Assembly: GCA_038373885.1 (NCBI GenBank)
Contig: JAWZYV010018255.1
Coordinates: forward strand, 310,001-374,000
DNA length: 64,000 nt
Origin: Cheiracanthium punctorium
Taxonomy: Eukaryota > Arthropoda > Arachnida > Araneae > Cheiracanthiidae
Direction of reading: 5' to 3'
The position numbers and the translations under genes are program-made. Below, piece after piece: positions 45,635 to 55,661 of this stretch (within the stretch, counting starts at the first letter, position 1; every line of letters begins with the position of its first letter). Under the pieces are notes generated by a model. It saw only the letters and a list, made by a program, of their open reading frames with translations, had not been told where the DNA came from and ran no database searches.

Positions 45635-46078
45635 TTGATGAAAGCTCCTGAGTAATGTGTCTTCCTCTTCAACAAATTAAGTGAAATTAAAAGTCCTTGA
45701 TTAGTATCTTCTGCTGTGAATTTCAGAAGCAAGCTGTTCGTTTCGGCAATTTTGTTCCTCGCAGCATTTAAAATTTGTTAATATAACTTATCTTGATGAA
45801 ACTCCTGAGTAATATGTCTTCCTCCTCAACAAATTAAGTGAAATTAAAAGTCCTTCATTAGTATCTTCTGCTGTGAATTTCAGAAGTAAGCTGTTTGTTT
45901 CGGCACTGTGTTCCACCCAGCATTTAGAATTTTTTAATATATCTTATTTTGATGACAGCTGCTCAATAATTTGCCGGCTTCTTCAACAAAAAAATGAAAT
46001 TTAAAGTCCTTCATAGGTATCGCCTGCCGTCAATTCCAAAAGCAAGTTCTTCATTTCTACTCTGTGTTTTTCATACAG
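45635..46078 (+). repeat. Three-unit tandem repeat (about 157 bp) after THAP exon 2
   Basis: Units begin ttgatga at 45635, 45793 and 45949. They share 'ctcctgagtaatatgtcttcctc', aaattaagtgaaattaaaag, 'tatcttctgctgtgaatttcag' and 'gctgtttgtttcggca'. Each unit contains an acceptor-like gtgaatttcag, or its decayed version in unit 3. The array starts immediately behind the exon 2 donor. Whether one of the acceptor-like sites opens the missing third THAP exon is not resolved; no unit clearly supplies the expected CxxH. Confidence 0.8.
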
Positions 46079-46236
46079 ACTTTGTCATATCTGTATTTTT
46101 GTACAAGTCCTTTCAAGATTTGTATTGTTGCCATGTTTACCCTTTCGCAATATCTCATGAAAGTTTCTGATCGTCGCTGTGTCACATAGCTTTTATCCAT
46201 TGTACATGTGCTGTATGAAGACTTTCTCATCGTATG
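46079..46236 (+). other. Candidate further exon, unproven
   Basis: A pyrimidine tract with cag precedes 46079, and gtaagt follows 46236, the spacing of an exon. One frame is open for about 36 codons but shows no THAP or other motif. It could be a non-coding or alternative exon of the THAP gene, or chance. Confidence 0.22.
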
Positions 46237-46553
46237 GTAAGTATAGTCTCTTTAATTTTAATCAAATATAATTAAATAATTTAAGTTTCTATTCTGAACA
46301 ATTGTGCAGCATATTTATGTGTTGTACTTTAGGAAATTCACATGTAAAAGTCAACATAATATTCGCCTCGAGGCTGAGGGCTAACGCCCCTAAGTCGGGG
46401 TTACGATGTGAAAAGCTTTAAAAATCAAAGTTTGTCGCCATAGATTTAAAATATTGTATTTTTTTAATTTGTATTCAAACTTTTTCTAAAATAATCAAAA
46501 GAAATATGTTGGTCTTCAACTAAATAGTGTATGAAGTGCAGTTGAACTTGGTT

Positions 46554-47685
46554 CAGAGTTGGCAAGTTTTTGATGCATGACAGTTTTTGACGGTTTTAAC
46601 CATGGTTTAAACTGTCACATCAAAAACCTTAAATATTGCACTTTAAAATACATGCAAATTACATATATTAATTAATTTTAATACAATTACAAATATTAAT
46701 TGATTGTTATTGATTATTAATATTAATCTACTACAAATATTGACTGCAGTAAAAATACTAATTGATCTCTTCAAAATTGCACACATTGTGAAATATTGTA
46801 ATATTAACTTTTAAGAAAAATTGTAAACATCTTTTATACATTTTTTTATCAAGCATGTTGTCTAGAAACAGAAAACAGAATGGAAAAGTAGTTTTATTAC
46901 ATATCTAATACGTTCAAAACATCATTCTTGCTGTTATAACATTAAAATTCTAAATTAATCTATCTGCATCAAAAATTGGGACTGTCCTTAAAATTTTCCA
47001 TGGCTTGTAAGTTTCCCACATATAAAATACCAATACCATTTTGTGATAAATTTCAATGCTGCATTACATTTAATACATTGGTTACATTCAATAAATTGGT
47101 AGTCTGTATTGAATGGGAAACTTTAGTATACTGATAATTAAAGATGTTGATCTTTATTTCATTTTATTTTAATGACTGAAATTATTATGTTATTTGTTTT
47201 TGCTTGAAACCCTTTCAATTTAGGTATTTAGATTAAATCAAAATAAGTTTAACATTTGCTTCTACAGGAAATGTTTAGCCATACTTGAGTTTGAAAATTT
47301 TGAAAGACTGCTCAACATTATTTATATAATAACTCTCCCTCCAAATCATATGTATATATACTACTGAATAAATTAAATTTTAAAATTTTTATCCTATAAA
47401 TGGTATTTATTTATTTATACAAAGAAATGCACACTACAGACAATTATTAATGAGCCCAATAATTGTCATTTGTTGAGAAATAACTGTCAGTTTTCAATAT
47501 AATAATTATTTTTCAATATAATTAACTTTAATTATGTATTTAGTTTAATGCAAAATGAAAATATACTGCACAATTAGTTTACATATTGTTCTCTTTCTTT
47601 TATGGATTAGTTTTTGACGGTTTAAACCAGTTTTCGACGCTTGTCATGTCAAAAACCAGTTTTTGACGTCAAAAACCCAACCCTG
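46554..47685. mobile_element. 1132-bp non-autonomous hAT element, perfect 8-bp TSD
   Basis: Target duplications acttggtt at 46546-46553 and 47686-47693 are identical. The left end is cagagttggcaagtttttgatg. The right end, reverse-complemented, is cagggttgggtttttgacgtc. Behind each end are several tttttgacg / cgtcaaaaa words in both orientations, which probably act as subterminal transposase-binding repeats. The AT-rich interior shows no transposase. Confidence 0.93.
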
Positions 47686-47727
47686 ACTTGGTTACAATAT
47701 CACTGGATAGATCAGATAATTATTAAT

Positions 47728-47938
47728 GACATATTAGTGCATACAGCACTGAACTGGGAGGTGGAAGGTGCCTGGTTCAAAATCAAGTTGCGTACAGCAA
47801 TCTAACCATGCATTCAGAGTTTTCCATGGTTTTCTCCCAAAACTTGCTTAGACCCTCTTTAAAAGATCCTCATGGAGGCCACTCCACTCCTCGGCCTAGA
47901 GCACATGAATAGCTAATCAACCATAACCCCACAAACCA
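47728..47938 (+). mobile_element. tRNA-derived SINE, second family
   Basis: The head contains tgcatacagcactgaactgg and a B-box-like gcctggttcaaaatc. The body has ttttccatggttttctcc, shared with 38151-38335, and 'gatcctcatggaggccactcc'. It lies just outside the right target duplication of the hAT element. No clean A-tail or target duplication was seen. Confidence 0.6.
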
Positions 47939-50220
47939 AACCAATGACTTTATAATGAGTTATGTTGATACTAGACTGTATTCCATGGACAAGTGGTACA
48001 GAATATTTTGACGTTATAAAAGAGTTATAATTACAATCGAGGTCATTATAACTAAGTTCATTACCAAAAATTTTTATTAACTAATTATAGAGGCAGCCAA
48101 AGAAAATGCGCTTTATGGAAAATAAATTACAAATATTTTTTAAAAAAGTAAACACACAGAAAAAATTAAGAATAGTGTATTGAAATTAAATAAACAATAA
48201 ACTTTGTAATTACTCGCATGGCCTTTAAAAAAGATATGCATGTTTCGAAAGCAACAAATGAGTGGTTTCTTCATCAGTATCTAATAACCATACAAACCGA
48301 TCATAGTCCCACCTTAGCTACGAGCCTGCAGTGCGCATTGAATTAAATGATTCTGTTATACATATTTTTCACAGACCTAAAAAAAGTATCTTTTTCCACC
48401 TCTGAAGGATGAGTTTCTTCAACTTTTTGTCTGATTTCAGCCTTTTTTTATGTTGGACATCAATTATGGAAATGTTACAAAGGTTCACGAAATGAATAAC
48501 TGTAAAATTTCCCACATTTTAAAAGTTGCAAAATGAGTGGCATAAAAAGGCATTTATCTATAAATATTCTCTTACATCTGAAAGGGAAATACTGCAACTG
48601 AATCATCCACAGTCAATAAAAATTTTTTGTCTAATTCTAAATTTTCCAATACCCTTGATGGTGTCTTCAAACTTTGTAAACTAAAAATATAATATAAATC
48701 ATTCAGTCAGGATTTAATTTTCTTTTTCTAATTGATACTTACTGGATAGAAAATATAGTTATTAAAACATCTTTCACGTTTATGTCATATACAAATAGAA
48801 TCACCTATGAAAATATTTTGCTTGTATGTGTCAGTCTATTTGCTTTTTTGCCAATTTAACCCCAGTCCCGTGTTCTAATTTACTAAGGGGAGAAAAAAGG
48901 AAATCTCGAAATTTAAAGTGTATATTTAAATTAATCCAATTTTGATATGATAACATCTTCTTTTATATTGAGATACTATTTCAACACCATCCTCATTAGT
49001 ATTTTTTCCCAAAATTGTGTGATTTAGCAATAAAGTACATACAATTTCTTGTTCTCCAACCATGTGTTGTTTTCCTTGAATAACTTAAAATAATAGTCTA
49101 TGTATTAGTACATGTATAATTACAGTACTATAGTAATTAGTTTTTTCCAGGTATTATGTAATTAGTTTATTACAGTATTGTGTTTGTGTGATGTCTGCAA
49201 CAAGTTCTATTAATCGTAACTAAGGAGGTGTTTTTTTTTTTTTTTTTAAGTAAGAAAAAAGTTTTTTTACACACACAGCTGTTCACCTTCACCATTATTT
49301 CATTTAGTTTTGATTAGTCGCAAACATGATTACAGAATATGCCCAATACTCTGAAATCCCCCATGTATAAATAAGATTTGCATTGTATATTTATAGATAT
49401 TCTGAGATGCTGTGTATGAACTTCCAAATGCATCTGTGTAATTTTTTATAAGGAAATTCTGTATTTTTGGTATTTTATTCTTGTCAATAATAATAAAACA
49501 TGATGTTTACTGTTATAAAAAGCTCTTTTCATAACAGTGTCTGTTGGTAAAGTTTTGTATGCTTCTTAATTTCAATCAATGATTTGTTATATGTATGTAT
49601 TAGATATTGGCTATATGTAAAAATGTCAGTAAATAAAGATTTGTCTGTCTTTTTAAATCTGCAGTTTTGTATTGTATTTATTACTTTTTCACATTTAATT
49701 GTTGGTAAATAATATTTAAGATCCTAAAGTATGCTTCCACCAAGAATACTAATATAAGATCTATAAGATTTTGAAGTAGAGTTCATCAGCGGTAATTGTC
49801 TCCATTTTGTTAATGTTAAGGGCAGGAAAGAGATAAAGCATTATTAATAGCTTTTCAATACATAACATCACACATTCAAATGCACTATAATTAAAAAATG
49901 TGCTGAATTGTATTCCATTTATTAGATTTCTTGTAAGTTATTTAAACAATTTTTTAAAATGTAAGTATTTAATTATTTAAAAAAATACTTTTATTTTGAA
50001 CTGAAGTATAATTGCTGTTTAAATATCGCTATTTAAAAATTAGCACAAAAATTAACTTGGATAAAAAAATTGTCTTCACTGGTGAATGCTGGAAAAGCAA
50101 GTGCCGGGCTGTTTTTTTTTTTTTTTTTTGGGGGGGGGGGAGATTGTTGATCATTTTAGTAAGATTGCATTTTATTATTTTTCTTATGAAATGCGGTGTC
50201 ATATCATCTTTATTTAAGTA
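47939..50220. other. AT-rich intergenic DNA, no gene seen
   Basis: No coding sequence was recognised on either strand. A 19-T run near 49231 and a T-run plus G-run at about 50112-50140 are simple sequence. If the THAP gene continues downstream, part of this may be its intron. Confidence 0.5.
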
Positions 50221-50252
50221 ATACGCTCATTAGTAATACCGCGAAAGTCGAG

Positions 50253-50300
50253 TATAAAAAGGAAGTATGGGGAAAGAGAACTCGCGTTTCAATAGCTCAC
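50253..50300 (+). promoter_or_regulatory. Candidate TATA promoter in GC-richer stretch
   Basis: TATAAAAA at 50253-50260 is followed about 30 bases later by an initiator-like tcaata (about 50289). The region 50230-50480 has more CpG than its surroundings. The 102-codon frame at 50196-50504 overlaps it but is not recognisable. The sequence supports a core promoter layout only. Confidence 0.3.
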
Positions 50301-50688
50301 TCACTCAAGGTAGCAAGCAGACGACCAGAAACCAAAACCGCCGAAATAGTTCGGTACCACCTCGCTATGAAGCGAAGTGGCGCTAGTAGCGATGATTTCG
50401 GCGACCGGAATGTAACACTGAGTGCGCATGCTTACCGTATATGTGCTTTGGTCATCTCCCAAAGTTTGAATGCGATGGATGAACAGCCTACTACAAGCCG
50501 ATAAAATAGATAGTCGGTCGACTTTTTACAGAGCTCTCTTGTTGCCTAGGAGGGTAGCAAAAATCTTTCCGCTTTGAATAATGAAACAACAAAACACAAG
50601 GCTTGATGTGGAACTGTTTTCCTTCGTCTTGAGTGAAATTTCATGTTTAGCGTTTTCGCCTTATAGGGGTTCGACTGTACGCACATAC

Positions 50689-51050
50689 CGGGTGTCCCAA
50701 AAATAACTGATGGATTTTGAAAATCAATAAAAAAATGACTGAATGCGATAGATTTCTATCGTTTGCGGCCTTATGCTTAGAAAATCAGGGAATTTTATCC
50801 CACCAAATTTCAAATTTAGTTAACATTTTCACCCACAGGTGGCGCTGAAAACTATTAAAAATAAAAACGGAAGGACTGTTGCGAAAAAGTAAACAATGAC
50901 ATTTTCAGTGTAAACCCCATTTGCTGCAACAACGTGGCGTAGGCTGACGCAAAAATTTCCAGACATCCGTTCAAACAAGTCACTTGGAATTGTCTCACAA
51001 GCAGTACAGATGTGCTGCTTCAGCTACGCAATTGTTGTGGAGTTCTTTTA
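50689..51050 (-). mobile_element. Tc1/mariner-like transposon fragment, 3' end
   Basis: The terminus accgggtgtcccaaaaataac at 50687-50707 is of a type often seen at the ends of DNA transposons in arthropods. Next to it on the minus strand lies the C-terminal part of a transposase. The other end was not found, so this is a truncated relic. Confidence 0.6.
50829..51023 (-). pseudogene. DDE transposase, C-terminal fragment
   Basis: The frame reads LKQHICTACETIPSDLFERM and then RHVVAANGVYTENVI, ending at a TGA (50829-50831). The pattern ELKxxIxxAC..I....L..V..(N/F)...L..(C/V)..NG.(Y/H).E is the C-terminus I know from arthropod IS630/Tc1-type transposases. A TAG lies directly upstream in frame. 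The catalytic domain is not present here. Confidence 0.6.
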
Positions 51051-51683
51051 ATCTCAATGTAAAAGCTATCTTTTAAATTTTTGGATTAAATGTAACTAGA
51101 AAAAAGAATTGTAATAAAATGGCACGCAATTTTATTAACTAGCCCCAAGAGGGCCAACTTCGAAGCCTCATACCTTACTATTCTTTATACTCGATGCAGT
51201 GTTGATTAAATTTCTGGGCTCATTTCAATGCAAATAAAGTTTCTTTGTTTTAACCTTGGAGGAACGAATTAGGTTAGGGCTGATGAACATTTTAAGTGTC
51301 ATCATAAAAGTTTATGTTGAAACAGCAAATGGTTAAATGTTCTTTTGCCCAATGCATGGTGACATTTTCTAGAAGGGCAATTAATACGCCAAGTATTGTA
51401 AATTCGATATTTTAAAGCTGTGAGTAAGTCCGAAATATCCTGCATTTTTGTGTATCCATTATTGTTATTTTTTAATCTAGCAACTACGTGACATATGCTT
51501 GAATCTTCAATGAACAAGGATCAATGCAATAAGTAACATTAAAATATTAACGATCCGTTTGTAAATACTGTGTGACAAATCTGGCTACAGTGTGCAATTG
51601 AATAAAATTCTGATCCTCTTTCAACAACCATTTTTTGTCAAAAATCACATTGTTTATGTTTGTAACCTTAATTTCCGACCCCA

Positions 51684-51697
51684 ACATATACGTATAT

Positions 51698-51738
<41 letters not shown>
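51684..51738. repeat. (TA)n / (CATA)n microsatellite
   Basis: Alternating TA with interspersed CATA and CGTA units. Short tyrosine/isoleucine-rich frames on both strands here (51547-51765 and 51592-51888) are products of it. Confidence 0.95.
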
Positions 51739-51740
<2 letters not shown>

Positions 51741-52500
51741 CAAAATCTATATAGAAAATCAACATCGTACATTGCCATCAAATATTTTTTTTATTTCCGT
51801 TATAATTCCTTCAAATATTTTAGTATTAATTTTGATGTTGGTATCATCACAAATAGATTTCAAGATGCAAACAACGAATTTTAAATGATTGAATACAAAT
51901 TAATAAAAATTGCATGGAAATTTTAAAAAAAGATACTGCTAATCAAAACTAAACCCCCGTAGTATTATTGTTAAAATTGTTAAAATTAAAAATTAATAAC
52001 TTATTAAGTCAAAAATTATTCATAAAATCCAGTATCAAAGAGAGAGAAATATTGTATTAGTCATTTTTGGTTTATTTAAATAATAAATAAACCACATGTG
52101 CGTGTGTGAATAACCCAAAAAGTATTTAACATTGCTTTATTCTACAAAAAAATTAATATATTCCCTTTTTTGAAAGTTACTGGACCGTAAGTAAAAATTA
52201 AATTGAAATAAAACTTATATTTTTCAAAGTCACGTCTCAAATAAATTATAAAATTGACTCATTTCAATGATAAAATTGACTCATATAGATTAAAATCTAC
52301 AAGGAATGACGGCAATTTGAAATTTAAAATTTGGATTTTTGGATGAAGTCACATAATCTTATACCCATGCTATGGAAGCAATATTTATCGCGTTTCATGT
52401 ATATAGAATAAACCAAATAATTTTTAGTACATGTGAGCCATGGTACATTGAAATAGAAGGAGTTTTCTGTTAATCAGTGGTAAATTCGTGCCACAAAGTC
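51739..52500. other. AT-rich intergenic DNA, no gene seen
   Basis: Nothing recognisable apart from a short local duplication, ataaaattgactcat, near 52247 and 52269. Confidence 0.5.
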
Positions 52501-52652
52501 TTTATCTCGTGCTTCTAGAGTATAATGTTCTTCGCACTTAAATGCAAACAGTTCCTGAAGTGACAATCAACCTGACGCTCAATTAGTGTCTTGAACAGAT
52601 GGTTAACCAAACACCTTAGACATTTTCTGCTTAAGAAACTTTAACGATGTGC
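52501..52652 (+). repeat. Diverged non-coding block, copy A
   Basis: Aligns with 54009-54162 over its length with shared anchors tttatctcg, ctagag.ataat, gttcct, gacaat.aacctga.gctcaattagt, tcttga and gaaactttaac.atg. Identity is about 70-75% by eye, with indels that break any frame, so it is not coding. Anchors stay well preserved between changed stretches. Confidence 0.7.
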
Positions 52653-54008
52653 TAAAAGCTATAGCTAAGCGGTCTGGCCGACATTTTCAAATAAGACGAG
52701 TTCTCCAATTTTACTTATTACAAGGAAGTATGTCTGAGGAACATAAACGTTTTCAAATAATTGAAACGCACAAATTACAAGGATTTAAAAGCTTAACCCT
52801 AGATTGCATAATATAGCCAATTGGCTATAGTTATTTTTCCGTAATAAAAAGAAAATTTTGTAGCTTTTGTCTAAAATATGCATAAAATAAATATAAGACA
52901 CTTGTGGAAATCCTTTTTTCAGTTTTAAAAATGCATGGCAATATTATTTTTTGGGCAAACGAGCATGAATACTTGCGTGTGCATGCTGTTCGCTGAAAAA
53001 ATTGTTGCTCGAATTTTTATTACTAAATGAAAATAAATATAAATTTATTAAAAATTAGTAGTATTAAAATTCAGTAAACCAGAATTTTGTTACATTACTT
53101 AATTTTGTTTTATGAGAGCTGTAGGATGGACATTCTAATTTTTTGAATTTCAACTGTTTAAAAATTTTTCTGGGACGTTACATGCTGTTTTAAAAAATAC
53201 TTTTCCTAGAATGTGTAAGAATAGACGAATTTAAAATCTTATTTTCAGCTTCATCATCATATAAAAAAATCACGCATTTTAAGGTTAATATTGATGGTTA
53301 TTGTTATGTCTATTTATTTCCGTATATATGTATTTCTGTGAATTTAATAAAAACATTTCTATCAATACTATAAACAATATTTTTCATTCTATTTTAATAT
53401 GCACTTAAAACATTTTTTTAATTATTCTTTTTATTTGACTTCATGCCTGAACTAGTGATTTTGGTATAATTCATATGATAAAATACAGTGTAAGACTGTG
53501 CAATTACAGTGCAAGAATTTAGTATAGTGAATAAAGAAATTCAGTAATGTTACATTACTTCTTTGATTACATAACTCACTTCCTTCTTCAAAGTATCATT
53601 TTTTTCTTTGATATAAATTAGGTAAACCTGAAACATTGAATGAGAACCTTTTCAGCAGAAAATATTTCTTTACTCGATATTTATATTGTTTATAATGCTA
53701 AGAGGTTAAAAGATTGCATTGAAACGATTATGCTTAAAAATATGTTATATTTCAATAACCGACTTTTGAAGCAAACAAATAAATAAAAGTGGACTTTAGA
53801 GAAAGCATCATAATAAGGAAAGTATTCCAAATCGTTTCAATGTTCAATTTTCGATAAGGGAAATAGTACTGTATTATTCTGCCATTTAAAGATACTACAT
53901 GAGTTTTCCAGTATCTATCTTTAATCAAATCAGATTTTGTGACGTATGACATATGAGCCGAAGAAGTGAATTTCGAGTCAATCTACACAAAGTTCATTCC
54001 AGCAAACA
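52653..54008. other. AT-rich DNA between the paired blocks
   Basis: No gene was recognised. The 66-codon minus frame 53752-53952 has no signature. Confidence 0.5.
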
Positions 54009-54162
54009 TTTATCTCGCGACTACTAGAGCATAATATTCGAAGTCTTTGTTGCAAATGGTTCCTAGGATGACAATAAACCTGAAGCTCAATTAGTATCTT
54101 GAGCATGTGGCTACCCAAACGCCGTAGAAAAGTTTATGCTGAAGAAACTTTAACAATGCACT
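54009..54162 (+). repeat. Diverged non-coding block, copy B
   Basis: Partner of 52501-52652, same orientation, 1508 bp downstream. A short match also lies about 60 bp upstream of each block (gagcc), which may extend the homology. Confidence 0.7.
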
Positions 54163-54917
54163 GCAAGTTTGTAGCTAGAGAAATGTGGACTCACCTTACT
54201 TTAAACGCACATGGTATGTTCTTGAAAGTTTGCTATTTAAAGGAAGTACTTATCGAGAATTTTAAACATTTATAACAGCGATTGAGTCGAGTAAACTTGC
54301 TTAATGAGGTGGAGCGTCATTATTTGATATTTGGAAGCATATTCTCAAGCCTTTTACTTAGAATAATGAAAGGAAAATGCTATTTTCATTATACGTATAA
54401 TTTATGCTCTTTGTTCTCTTTCTGGATAAAAAAGAATGAAATAAATGTATGATAGAGGACGCTGCGATATCGAGTGTACTGTGCTACGAAGTCGTGTGGC
54501 TCAGTGTTTTTGAGAGAGTGAGCATACTGACTACAAAGAAATTAAATTTGCATTATCAATTGATTATAGTTTATACAATGTAAAATACCTAAGGTATAGT
54601 TGAGAATTAAACTAATAGCCAAGAAGAATTTGAGTGTTAATAAACCGCAGAGAGAGAAAAATACTGATCTCGAGAAATTCAGTATTTACAGTATAATAAG
54701 CTGTAAATACTGTATATAATCCGTGAAATAAGCGTCTCTCTTTTATCTTGAGTTATTATTATTTTTGTTTAAGTTGTGTTGCTTTTTAAGGAGAAAGGTT
54801 GATTTATATTTATTTTACTGATTTAATTTTTCCTATAACTGCTTCTTTAAAAATATTTTTTTAAACAATGGGAAGCAATTAGCCATTAAAAAGTAATATA
54901 CTTTACTAGAAATAACC
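54163..54917. other. Intergenic DNA, no gene seen
   Basis: AT-rich, no coding sequence recognised. The left half of the next SINE's target duplication is at 54905-54917. Confidence 0.5.
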
Positions 54918-55138
54918 TGCCGCCCAGGTGATGAAGTGGATTAAGAACCATTCTATCACGCCTTGAGTCCCGGGTTACAATCCTGGCTTGGGCATAGATG
55001 TTAAATTGCCCATTCCTTCATAGGGGTAATTCTGGACACCCATAGAGTGCTACCGCAATAAAATGGCCAGTTGTTTGGGTCTTAGTAGCGACAAAAAGTC
55101 TAATGTCCAAAAATGCCCTTGCATCGGGAAAAAAAAAA
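54918..55138 (+). mobile_element. tRNA-derived SINE with 13-bp TSD
   Basis: Same family as 28157-28381: B-box-like gggttacaatcc, 'cccattccttcataggggtaat' and 'gtgctaccgcaataaaatggcc'. It ends in an A-run. Target duplications are actagaaataacc (54905-54917) and actagaaatatcc (55139-55151), one mismatch. Confidence 0.87.
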
Positions 55139-55258
55139 ACTAGAAATATCCTTTACACCAAATGCTACTTTTGTAATAGACATATATGCATTTTCGATAG
55201 TACTTGTAGTTACCACTAAAAATTTGTCATTTCCAGTTTATTTCCTGAGAACGTAATA

Positions 55259-55659
55259 GGTGATTCTCACAAAATGGGTCAAAATAAGATTCGCATAATT
55301 TCTGTCACACTTTTGTAGCGGAAAGAAGTTTTTCATTTTAGTTCCTTTAATCCAAAATATTATATTTGATGCCTAATGAAAAGAAAAAAAAATGTCTTTG
55401 ACATTCTTTACTCTGGCGTTTTCTGTAGGCCTGGTGTGACAGAAGCGATGCCTATGTTACACAAATGATGGGGACAGTGACCGAAATGGCAATAGCGCTT
55501 TTTTACGGCTCCAAAAAATGTAGAAAAAATCATGATTACCCAATAGGTTTTGGCATTTATAAAAATTGCATCTTTAGCTTCATCAAAGCTTTTAAAACTT
55601 GAAAAAATAATTTAAAACCGCTAGAAAACTAGCAGAGAGTAGTTTTGTGAGAATCACCC
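55259..55659. mobile_element. 401-bp MITE flanked by TA
   Basis: The ends are inverted, ggtgattctcacaaaa on the left and ttttgtgagaatcaccc on the right, with TA directly outside both (55257-55258 and 55660-55661). This fits a non-autonomous Tc1/mariner-type element. The interior has no coding capacity. Confidence 0.82.
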
Positions 55660-55661
55660 TA

